This document shows, in pieces, positions 47,038-55,156 of a DNA stretch of 64,000 nucleotides; position 1 is the stretch's first letter, and each line of letters starts with the position of its first letter. Below the pieces are notes generated by a model, which was given only the letters and a program-made list of their open reading frames with translations, was not told the origin of the DNA and did no database searches. The position numbers and the translations under genes were made by a program. The DNA comes from Mannheimia haemolytica. Its GTDB lineage: Bacteria > Pseudomonadota > Gammaproteobacteria > Enterobacterales > Pasteurellaceae. The stretch lies in the NCBI GenBank assembly GCA_900638155.1, contig LR134495.1, positions 992,001 through 1,056,000 of the forward strand. The letters are read 5' to 3'.

Positions 47038-47934
47038 TTATTTTAAATTTTTTGCCAGCGTTTCAATATACTCAACCCCAATGCCGCAGCAGCCACCGAT
47101 AATAGTTGCCCCTTGTTCCGTCCATTTTTTTGCCCAGCCTAAATAAGCCTCCGGGGTTAAATCTTGGCGAACTTCATCTAAACCGTCATTGGCGGTGGCA
47201 TCTTTTGGTTGTGGAGCAAAGGCGTTGGCATAAGCTCCAGTGCGAATATGGGTAGCTTTTAATTCGGCTAAAGTTTTTTGGGTCACGCTTAACGCCTCGC
47301 CGATCACTTCAGGCTGACAGCAGTTAAATAAAATCGCTTGTACACCTAACTTCACCATTTCTTCGACTGCTTGTTTAACGCTTTCGCCCGAGCGAAGTTG
47401 TGGCTCGGTGGTTGGTTCATCATCGGTGAGGGTAAAAGAGACCCAAAGCGGGCGGTTGTCTTTCGGCAATAATGCTTTGATGGAAATCGGCTCAATAATC
47501 GCACTTTGGGTTTCGCAAAGCCAAATATCCACATAAGGCGAAAGCCCGTCAATTAAAGGCTGAGCGACTTCAGCAAAGCGTTCCATTTGAATTAAATCGG
47601 CACGATACGAGCCAAACATCGGCGGGAGAGAGCCGGCAATTTGAGTTGCAATATTTCCTGAATTTTTGACCGCTTGTTTGGCAAGGCGACCGGCCAAATC
47701 GGCAAGCATTTTGCCGTCTGCCGCAAAGCGTTTTTCGCCAATGTGAAACGGCACAACCGCATAGCTGTCGGTGGTAATCACTTCCGCACCGTGAGCGATA
47801 AAATCTTCGTGTACCGCTTGCACAAAATGCGGGCCTTCATAAAGGGCGGCGGCAGACCATTCCGGTTGATGAAATGGGGCATTGCGACGCATTAATTCAC
47901 GGCTCATTCCGCCGTCTAGTATCGTGATGGGCAT
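47038..47934 (-). CDS. mmuM: Homocysteine S-methyltransferase
   Basis: Transfers a methyl group from S-methylmethionine (or SAM) to homocysteine, giving methionine. 298 residues, the MmuM size, with N-terminus ILDGGMSRELMRR and the zinc-binding cysteines FNCCQPE (about 224-230) and the paired IIGGCCGIG near the C-terminus. AGGAAAAAG precedes the ATG. It is the first gene of a two-gene operon with an APC permease. No clear MetJ box was seen upstream. Confidence 0.92.
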   Translation of the reverse strand: MPITILDGGMSRELMRRNAPFHQPEWSAAALYEGPHFVQAVHEDFIAHGAEVITTDSYAVVPFHIGEKRFAADGKMLADLAGRLAKQAVKNSGNIATQIAGSLPPMFGSYRADLIQMERFAEVAQPLIDGLSPYVDIWLCETQSAIIEPISIKALLPKDNRPLWVSFTLTDDEPTTEPQLRSGESVKQAVEEMVKLGVQAILFNCCQPEVIGEALSVTQKTLAELKATHIRTGAYANAFAPQPKDATANDGLDEVRQDLTPEAYLGWAKKWTEQGATIIGGCCGIGVEYIETLAKNLK

Positions 47935-48061
47935 ACTTTTTCCTGTAAGGTAAGTGATGAAAATATGGAGCGAGCAGTTTACCCGTTTTTTTCGGAATTA
48001 CTTATAACTAAAACGTATAAATTAGATTTTTTGCAAAAAAATGCGAAAAAATGACCGCTTG

Positions 48062-48616
48062 TTATTCCAACATAAAATAAGAAAGCACCTGTTGAAGATT
48101 CGCTTGGACGCTGGTTGGGTCGAGTGGCGAGTCAGACATAATAATGTGTTCCATCATAGTAATGGAGAGCGTGGCAAATAGTTTGCCTTGAAACTCGACA
48201 TCAGTAACACCACTGTGCGGTTGGCTTGAAACCACCTCAATATATTTCTTTTTTACTTCTGCTTGAATTTGTCGTTTTAAGCTTACTCGATGGGTGTCAA
48301 TTTTCCACAATGTTTGCAGGGTGGTTTTCAGTGCGTTGATAATAGGAGCAGCTTTGAGGGCAAATTCCAACTTAGGGGTGTTAAAACGTTGCTCAAGAAG
48401 CGGAAAAAGCGATTCGGCTTTGAGCTTCTCAATAATTTCTGTGGCAAGAGCATCTTTATTTAAGTAGTGCTTATAAAAGGTGGAACGGTTAATGTTCGCT
48501 TTCTCTAAAATATCTTGCACCGTAATCTCACTATAATCACGGGTTTGCAGTATTTGCATAAAGGCAAGTTGAATGATCTCTTTGGTGCGGGTGATTCTTG
48601 GGTCTTGTTTTTTCAT
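48062..48616 (-). CDS. TetR-family transcriptional regulator
   Basis: About 185 residues if it starts at MKKQDPRITRTKE (48616). An open frame runs to 48739 with further ATGs at 48649 and 48679; the start is uncertain, as no ribosome site stands out. The N-terminal HTH is clear: ITVQDILEKANINRSTFYKHYLNKDAL (about 31-57). The ligand domain is not specific. It is divergent from the efflux operon that begins at 48758, and most likely represses it. The uptake core GACCGCTTGT abuts its stop codon. Confidence 0.85.
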   Translation of the reverse strand: MKKQDPRITRTKEIIQLAFMQILQTRDYSEITVQDILEKANINRSTFYKHYLNKDALATEIIEKLKAESLFPLLEQRFNTPKLEFALKAAPIINALKTTLQTLWKIDTHRVSLKRQIQAEVKKKYIEVVSSQPHSGVTDVEFQGKLFATLSITMMEHIIMSDSPLDPTSVQANLQQVLSYFMLE

Positions 48617-48757
48617 TTTTTGAGCCAAATAGCGATAAATAAGCAACATTTTATGCAGCTTTGTATGATTAGACAACATTTTATCGTTTTTTGGTTGTTG
48701 CTGACAGTCTATTATTTTTTTACACTTCAATAACAACATTAGTACAGAGGGATAGAG

Positions 48758-49819
48758 ATGAAGAAATTATTACTTGCCACCTTGTTGGTTATTGCTGCCG
48801 GCGGGGCTTATTTATGGCACCAAATTAAAGGGGAGCAGACAGAACTCTCCGGCATTGCTTCGGTAAATGGGCGGCTTGAGTTAGAGCGTTTGGATATTGC
48901 CACTTTATATGCCGGAAGAGTGGAAGAAATGTATGTGAAAGAGGGGCAAAATATTGAGAAAAATCAACCGCTTGCACGGCTTTCTTCTACCCAATCACAA
49001 AACCAAGTAAATTCTGCCGAAGCTCAGATCTCTGCAGCTAAAGCTCAAGTGGAAAGTGCGAAGGCTCAAAAATTACGGGCATCGGAAGCGGTCGCTCGGG
49101 CAAATGCCGAAATGGCAGCTCAACAGCAGCAAGTCTCCGTAACTAAGTTAGAATTGGAGAATGCGAAAAAATTACGCCGTGAGAATTTGGTTTCAGCCAG
49201 TGAGCTAGACCGCCGTCAAGCGAGTTATAAAGCGGCATTAGCAGCAGTTGAAACGGCAAAAGCTGCGAAAGCAGAGGCTCAAGCGGCGGTAAATCAAGCT
49301 CAAGCCGGGGTTTCTCAAGCACAAGCCGGCGTGAGTCAGGCAGAAGCAATGGCAAGCCAAGCCACTTCACAAAACGATGATATGCTGATCCGCTCACCCA
49401 TTGCCGGTAGAGTGGAATATCGAATTGTTGATGTCGGCAATGTAGTGGGTATGGGGGCGAAAGTAGTGAGTCTATTAGATACTACTGATGTGTATTTGAA
49501 TGTGTTTTTACCGGCATATCAGTCTAACAGCCTGAAAATAGGCGAAGAAGCTCGAATTAAAATAGACGGCAGCGATTATGTTTTTCCGGCTCAAATCGGC
49601 TATGTTGCAAGCGATGCTCAATTTACGCCAAAGTCGGTTGAGACAATGGAGGAACGCACTAAATTAATGTTTAAAGTGAAATTACAACTTTCGGAAGAAA
49701 TGGCAAAACAGTATGCCGGTTTTTTCAAGGGAGGTATGACGGCAATGGGTTATGTAAAATATGACCATAGTATTGATTGGCCTGAATCCTTGGCTGTAAA
49801 ACTGCCGGAGAAAGAGTAA
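48758..49819 (+). CDS. HlyD-family periplasmic adaptor (membrane fusion protein)
   Basis: 353 residues: an N-terminal membrane anchor (about 3-20), a split lipoyl domain (LDIATLYAGRVEEMYVKEGQ, about 44-63; IRSPIAGRVEYRIVDVGNVV), and a long heptad-rich alpha-hairpin (about 85-205) with striking repeated QAQAGVSQAQAGVSQAEA at its end. It would connect the ABC permeases to the outer-membrane channel, like YhiI/YbhG. Four bases separate it from the ABC gene. Confidence 0.92.
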   Translation: MKKLLLATLLVIAAGGAYLWHQIKGEQTELSGIASVNGRLELERLDIATLYAGRVEEMYVKEGQNIEKNQPLARLSSTQSQNQVNSAEAQISAAKAQVESAKAQKLRASEAVARANAEMAAQQQQVSVTKLELENAKKLRRENLVSASELDRRQASYKAALAAVETAKAAKAEAQAAVNQAQAGVSQAQAGVSQAEAMASQATSQNDDMLIRSPIAGRVEYRIVDVGNVVGMGAKVVSLLDTTDVYLNVFLPAYQSNSLKIGEEARIKIDGSDYVFPAQIGYVASDAQFTPKSVETMEERTKLMFKVKLQLSEEMAKQYAGFFKGGMTAMGYVKYDHSIDWPESLAVKLPEKE

Positions 49820-49822
49820 AAA

Positions 49823-52558
49823 ATGACTGAACTTGCGGTTAAAATTGGCGATCTTCGGCATACTTATGGCAATACGGTTGCGGTAGATAATGTTTCTCTG
49901 GAAATTCCCAAAGGCAGAACAGTTGGGCTTATCGGGCCAGACGGGGTAGGAAAATCAACTCTACTTTCCTTAATTGCAGGGGTGAAAGTATTGCAACAGG
50001 GGCAGGTTTCGGTGTTTGGCTTGGATGTGTCTAAAAAGCAGGATCGGGAGCAACTTACCCATAAAATTGCATTTATGCCGCAAGGATTAGGCAAAAACCT
50101 CTATCTTACGCTGTCGATTTATGAAAATATTGATTTTCACGCCCGAATGTTCGGTTTATCGCCAAGCCAACGCAAAGCCCGCATTCAGCGTTTGCTGAAA
50201 GCCACAGGGCTGTTGCCTTTTGCCGATCGCCCTGCCGGTAAACTTTCAGGAGGAATGAAGCAAAAACTCAGCCTATGTTGTGCTTTGGTGCATAGTCCGG
50301 AATTACTGATTTTAGATGAACCTACCACTGGGGTTGACCCACTTTCCCGCCGCCAATTTTGGGAGTTGGTGGAAGCATTGCGGGCAGAAACGCCTGATAT
50401 GACCGTGATTATCGCCACCGCCTATATTGATGAGGCAGAAGGCTTTGAATATGTGCTGGCAATAGATGATGGCAAGCTGATTGTCGATAAGCCCACCAAA
50501 GAGGTAATTACTCAAACCCATAGCCAAAATTTAGAGCAGGCCTACATTAAATTATTGCCGGAAGAAAAACGAGGAGCGGTAGAAGGCTTATTTATTCCAC
50601 CTTTTACCCCGCCGGAAAATGAAGAACCTGTGATTGTGGCAGAAGGCTTGACCAAGAAATTCGGTGATTTTGTCTCGGTCGATAACGTCAGTTTTGTGAT
50701 CCCCAAAGGGGAAATTTTCGGCTTTTTAGGCTCAAATGGCTGTGGTAAATCTACCACGATGAAAATGCTGACCGGTTTACTTGAACCCACAGAAGGCTCG
50801 GCATTGTTGCTTGGTCAGCCGATTGATGCAGGAAATATCGACACCCGCAAAAGGGTGGGCTATATGTCACAAGCCTTTTCCTTGTATGAGGAGCTGACAG
50901 TTCGAGAAAACCTTGAACTACACGCCAAGCTTTATCAAATCCCTCGCAGTGAGTGGCCTCGCTATGTAAATGATGCGATGAATCAGTTTGATTTAACCCA
51001 TTTAGCTGATAGAAAACCGCTTGCGTTGCCGCTCGGCATTCGCCAACGCCTGCAATTAGCTGCAGCCTGTTTACACCGACCGGAAGTGTTGATTTTAGAT
51101 GAACCAACCTCAGGGGTTGACCCGGCGGCTAGGGATATGTTTTGGGAATATTTAATTAAATTATCGCGAGAAGATCGCATTACGATTTTCGTCACGACCC
51201 ATTTTATGAATGAGGCTGCTCGTTACGACCGTATCTCTTTTATGCACAGAGGTAAAGTGCTTGGCGTTGGCACGCCTGAAGAATTAAGGTTAGGTAAAAA
51301 TGCCAAAACGCTTGAACAAGCCTTTATTATCTATTTGGAAGAGCAAGCCGATGAGGTAACAGCACCTTCGGCAGAAAATCAGGCTGAACAAGTTGAAAAT
51401 CAACCGTTACAAGCGGTCAAAAATTCACAAAATTTTGCAAATGGCTTAAGTGTGATCTGGACATTTGCCGTGCGTGAGGGCAAAGAGCTGTTAAGGGATA
51501 ATATTCGCTTATTATTTGCGTTGCTCGGTCCGTTAATTATGTTATTGGCAATGGGAGCTAGTATTTCATTTGATATTAAACCGCTTAATTTTGCCGTACT
51601 TGACCACGACAACAGCTCGGAAAGCCGCAAACTGATTGAAGCCTTTTCCGGTTCGCCTTATTTTATTCGTCAGGAAAATCTCTACTCCATTGATGAGATA
51701 AACCACCGCTTGCAAACCGGTAAGGCGAAATTGATTTTAGAAATTCCGAACGATTTCGGGCGGGATTTATTAGCACAACGTACACCGGAAATCGGCATTT
51801 TTATTGATGGGGCTTTCCCGATTACAGCCGAAAATTTACAAGGCTCAGCGAAGGGAGCGATTGGGCAGTATATTCAAGAAATGCTAAGAAAAAACGGCAT
51901 TAGTGCCAATATACGCTCTGCCACCGAGCCAAGAATGATTTATAACCAAGATTTCAAAAGCGTATTTGCTATGACGCCCGGTATCATTATGTTGGCAATG
52001 ATGCTAGTGCCACCGATGATGACCGCTCTCAGTGTAGTGAGAGAGAAAGAGATGGGAACGATTATGAATCTTTATGGCTCGCCGGCGTCTCAATTTCAGT
52101 TTTTGCTGGGAAAACAGTTACCTTATATCGCTCTTTCTTTTATCAGCTATTTAATTATGGTGCTGGCAGCAATTTTTGTTTTCGGTGTGCCGATTAAAGG
52201 CTCGGTAGCGGCGATGTTTTTAGGCGTGTTGCTGGCAATTTGTGCTTCTACCGGTTTTGGCTTGCTAGTGTCGAGTTTTGTAAAATCGCAAGTGGCAGCC
52301 ATATTTGCCGCGGCTATTATTTCAATGGTACCGACCATTAATTTTTCGGGAATGATGTATCCGGTATCACGGCTTGATCAAAATGTGCAGTTAGTGACTA
52401 AAATTTTCCCCGGCTCGTGGTTTCAACAAATCAGCTTAGGTGGCTTTACCAAAGGGCTTGGATTTACCGATTTTATTCAGCCTTATGTTGCCTTAATCGC
52501 GATTTATGTGGTTTATCTAACCTTAGCGACCTTTGCGTTGAAAAAACAGGAGAAATAA
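49823..52558 (+). CDS. ABC exporter with two ATPase domains and fused ABC-2 permease (RbbA/YhiH-like)
   Basis: 911 residues in three blocks. NBD1 (about 5-235): Walker A GPDGVGKS (38-45), signature LSGGMKQ, Walker B LLILDEPTTGVD. NBD2 (about 270-500): Walker A GSNGCGKS, Walker B VLILDEPTSGVD, but the signature loop is LPLGIRQ in place of LSGGQ, as in RbbA-like proteins. The C-terminal ABC-2 permease (about 545-911) has an extended periplasmic loop and six membrane segments. It pairs with the following ABC-2 permease. The substrate is unknown; E. coli relatives are suggested drug or toxin exporters. Confidence 0.92.
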   Translation: MTELAVKIGDLRHTYGNTVAVDNVSLEIPKGRTVGLIGPDGVGKSTLLSLIAGVKVLQQGQVSVFGLDVSKKQDREQLTHKIAFMPQGLGKNLYLTLSIYENIDFHARMFGLSPSQRKARIQRLLKATGLLPFADRPAGKLSGGMKQKLSLCCALVHSPELLILDEPTTGVDPLSRRQFWELVEALRAETPDMTVIIATAYIDEAEGFEYVLAIDDGKLIVDKPTKEVITQTHSQNLEQAYIKLLPEEKRGAVEGLFIPPFTPPENEEPVIVAEGLTKKFGDFVSVDNVSFVIPKGEIFGFLGSNGCGKSTTMKMLTGLLEPTEGSALLLGQPIDAGNIDTRKRVGYMSQAFSLYEELTVRENLELHAKLYQIPRSEWPRYVNDAMNQFDLTHLADRKPLALPLGIRQRLQLAAACLHRPEVLILDEPTSGVDPAARDMFWEYLIKLSREDRITIFVTTHFMNEAARYDRISFMHRGKVLGVGTPEELRLGKNAKTLEQAFIIYLEEQADEVTAPSAENQAEQVENQPLQAVKNSQNFANGLSVIWTFAVREGKELLRDNIRLLFALLGPLIMLLAMGASISFDIKPLNFAVLDHDNSSESRKLIEAFSGSPYFIRQENLYSIDEINHRLQTGKAKLILEIPNDFGRDLLAQRTPEIGIFIDGAFPITAENLQGSAKGAIGQYIQEMLRKNGISANIRSATEPRMIYNQDFKSVFAMTPGIIMLAMMLVPPMMTALSVVREKEMGTIMNLYGSPASQFQFLLGKQLPYIALSFISYLIMVLAAIFVFGVPIKGSVAAMFLGVLLAICASTGFGLLVSSFVKSQVAAIFAAAIISMVPTINFSGMMYPVSRLDQNVQLVTKIFPGSWFQQISLGGFTKGLGFTDFIQPYVALIAIYVVYLTLATFALKKQEK

Positions 52559-52559
52559 T

Positions 52560-53684
52560 ATGTACCGTTGGTTTAAAAATGTGGGGTTTCTCGCATTTAA
52601 AGAGCTGAAAAGCCTGTTTAGCGATAAAGTGTTGGTTTTACTGATTATTTATATGTTTTCCTTTGCGATCATTACCATTGCAAAGCAAGGTATGACCGAT
52701 GTGAAAAACGGCTCGGTCGGTATTATTAACTACGATCACTCCGCACTGTCTTATCGTTTAAAAGATGCTTTGATTCCGCCTTATTTTAAAACAGTGGAAG
52801 ATATTGAGCCACAAGCGGTGGATAGAGCAATGGATATTGGGCAATACACCTTTATTGTGGAAATTCCGCCGAATTATCAACGTGATATGGTTGCCGGCAG
52901 AGAGCCGAAAGTGCAATTGTTAGTTGATGCCACTGCGATGACCCAAGCTAATATCGGGGCTTATTATATCGGGCAGATTTTTAACCAAGAAATTGAACGT
53001 TTTCTCGGCACGCCACAGCCATTAATGCCTTTGAATACGGCAATCAATGTGCTGTATAACCCCAATTATGACACCTCTTGGTTTATGGGAGCGGGGCAGA
53101 TTGTCGGGAATTTAACCTTGCTGACGTTACTGCTTTCAGGATCTGCGGTGATTCGGGAAAAAGAGCGTGGTACGATTGAGCATTTACTGGTAATGCCGGT
53201 TCGTTCCAGCGAAATTGCGGTGTCTAAAATTCTTGCTAACGGCTTGGTATTAGTGGTAGTCACCTTATTTTCGCTTAAGTTTATTATTTCCGGCTTTCTG
53301 GGAGCCCCATTTAGTAACGTACAAATCGGCATTTTTGTATTAGGCGTGGCGATTTTTCTGTTTTCGGTTGCATCACTAGGGATATTGTTGGCGGTATTTG
53401 CACCTTCTATGCCACAATTTGGGCTACTTTGCATTCCGATTTATTTAGTGATGTATATGCTTTCGGGGGCTAATTCGCCGCTTGAAAATATGCCGCAACT
53501 GGCACAGCAATTAACCCAATTTTCACCGACCACCATTCTCGGGGCTTATGCTCAAGATGTGCTATTCCGTAATGCCGGCTTAGAATTGGTTTGGTCACAT
53601 TTGCTTAAAATGGCTCTGCTCGGAGCGGTGTTTTTAACGATTGCCTTAATGCAGTTTAAATCAATGCTATCGAAACAAGGATAA
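52560..53684 (+). CDS. ABC-2 type permease (YhhJ-like)
   Basis: 374 residues; one N-terminal membrane segment (about 25-42), a large periplasmic domain (about 45-180), and five C-terminal segments including GNLTLLTLLLSGSAVIREKERGTIEHLLVMP (about 181-211, with the conserved E-x-x-x-G-T coupling helix). It starts one base after the preceding gene stop and would be the second membrane half of the exporter. Confidence 0.92.
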   Translation: MYRWFKNVGFLAFKELKSLFSDKVLVLLIIYMFSFAIITIAKQGMTDVKNGSVGIINYDHSALSYRLKDALIPPYFKTVEDIEPQAVDRAMDIGQYTFIVEIPPNYQRDMVAGREPKVQLLVDATAMTQANIGAYYIGQIFNQEIERFLGTPQPLMPLNTAINVLYNPNYDTSWFMGAGQIVGNLTLLTLLLSGSAVIREKERGTIEHLLVMPVRSSEIAVSKILANGLVLVVVTLFSLKFIISGFLGAPFSNVQIGIFVLGVAIFLFSVASLGILLAVFAPSMPQFGLLCIPIYLVMYMLSGANSPLENMPQLAQQLTQFSPTTILGAYAQDVLFRNAGLELVWSHLLKMALLGAVFLTIALMQFKSMLSKQG

Positions 53685-53687
53685 AAA

Positions 53688-55082
53688 ATGACGTTTTATA
53701 AATTATCAGCAGTTGCAATTTTTACTGCTTTTTTGACCGCTTGTAGCAGTATTAACGTTGATACCCAATCTTCGGTTGAAGTGCCGCTTGAGTTTGATCA
53801 AACCCAAGCAGCTAAAGGCTCAAGTGAAATTCAACAGTGGTGGAAAAATTGGCACGATCCGCAATTAACTGCCTTAATTGAACGAGGATTGGCAAACAGT
53901 TTAGATATTCAGCTCGCCAAAGCCCGTTTAGCCGAAGCCCAGGCAAACAGTCAATATACTGAAGCAGATAAAGGGATTAACGTGGGGGCAAATGGAACAG
54001 TTGGTGGCGGAATGTTAGATATGAACACCGATGTCTATAACCCCAAACGTCTTGATGTAGCGAATGCTCAAGCGGGTATTTCCGCTTCGTGGGAACCTGA
54101 TTTCTTCGGTAAAAAACGTAGTGATGCCGATGCCGCAAAAGCAGGGGCATTAGGGCAACAAGAGCAAGTGTATGGGGCTCAACTTTTGGTTTCAAGCAGT
54201 ATTGCCGAAAACTATTTTAAAATTTATGCCATAGACCAACAGCAAGCAATTATTGGTAAAAACGTTGCGATTTTGAATGAATTACAACGCTACATTCAAG
54301 GGCGTTTTAACGCAGGGCAGGCAACAGCTTATGAACTGAGTGAAATTGCCGCACAAATCACCGCATTAAAAGCTCAGCAATCTACGCTTCAGTCTCAGGC
54401 TGATGCGTTGCAGCGAAACATTGCGGTACTGATTGGTGTTGTGCCTCAAAGCTTTAAAATTGCTAGACAGGGCAATCCGTTAGCTAAAATTCCGGACAGC
54501 CCGAGTGGGCAAATGCCGAGTACGGTAATTGAACGCCGGCCTGATATACGGGCGAATGCACGCAGAGTGGAAGCTATGGCGGCAAAATTAGCCAGTGCGA
54601 AAGCTGATCTTTATCCACGTTTTGATATTCAATTTTTAGGGCAAGGCGGTTATGTCAAAATTAATAACGATCTGTCGCCAATCTCAGCGTTATCTAATTT
54701 AGTCAGCGTTGGGGTTAAGTTACCGATTTTTACCAATGGTAGAATCCAAGCTAACATTGATGCAGCAGATGCACGCTTGCAAGCAGCAATGATTGAGTAC
54801 GATAACAGCTTACTCACCGCATTGGGCGAAGTGGATTCAGCGTATCAGCACCAATCCGGTCTTGTTAAACAGAGCGGATTGCTACAGACTGCATTAAAAC
54901 AAGCCCAAAAACAGGCAAATGACGCCCAAAAATTATTCCAATTTGGTGAAAAAACCTTAGATGTGGCAATTAGAGCCAGAACCACGGTGCTAAATTACCA
55001 ACAGCAACTGGTTCAGTCACAGCTCTCGCAAGCGTTAAATTTAATTAACCTATACAAAGCATTAGGTGGCGGCTGGCGATAA
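53688..55082 (+). CDS. NodT-family outer-membrane efflux lipoprotein (TolC-like channel)
   Basis: 464 residues. The signal peptide ends in the lipobox FLTACSS (Cys19), so the protein is lipid anchored at its N-terminus as in OprM/CmeC/NodT channels. Two OEP repeats (about 60-245 and 265-455) contain heptad-rich helices such as LQSQADALQRNIAVLIGV, and the family motif PSTVIERRPDIRANARRVEA (about 275-294). It completes the tripartite exporter, allowing secretion to the outside. Last gene of the operon. Confidence 0.93.
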   Translation: MTFYKLSAVAIFTAFLTACSSINVDTQSSVEVPLEFDQTQAAKGSSEIQQWWKNWHDPQLTALIERGLANSLDIQLAKARLAEAQANSQYTEADKGINVGANGTVGGGMLDMNTDVYNPKRLDVANAQAGISASWEPDFFGKKRSDADAAKAGALGQQEQVYGAQLLVSSSIAENYFKIYAIDQQQAIIGKNVAILNELQRYIQGRFNAGQATAYELSEIAAQITALKAQQSTLQSQADALQRNIAVLIGVVPQSFKIARQGNPLAKIPDSPSGQMPSTVIERRPDIRANARRVEAMAAKLASAKADLYPRFDIQFLGQGGYVKINNDLSPISALSNLVSVGVKLPIFTNGRIQANIDAADARLQAAMIEYDNSLLTALGEVDSAYQHQSGLVKQSGLLQTALKQAQKQANDAQKLFQFGEKTLDVAIRARTTVLNYQQQLVQSQLSQALNLINLYKALGGGWR

Positions 55083-55101
55083 GTGTTAGCAAAAAATCCA
55101 T

Positions 55102-55135
55102 AAAAAATGACCGCTTGCAAGCGGTCATTTTTTTA
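55102..55135. terminator. Perfect uptake-signal dyad terminator
   Basis: AAAAAATGACCGCTTG (55102-55117) and CAAGCGGTCATTTTTT (55118-55133) form a 32-base perfect palindrome of two fused uptake cores; bidirectional between efflux operon and adhE. Confidence 0.93.
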
Positions 55136-55156
55136 GTTCAACGATTAAATTGTGCT

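Noticed and set aside
47935..48061. MetJ operator upstream of mmuM
   Set aside because: AAACGTATAA-like sequence is present but there are no tandem AGACGTCT repeats.
48617..48739. N-terminal extension of the TetR protein
   Set aside because: The extra 41 residues are not typical of TetR proteins and would cover most of the divergent promoter region; kept only as start uncertainty.
50700..51300. Degenerate NBD2 signature as a sign of a pseudogene
   Set aside because: The frame is intact and RbbA-type exporters share the altered signature, so it is a family trait.
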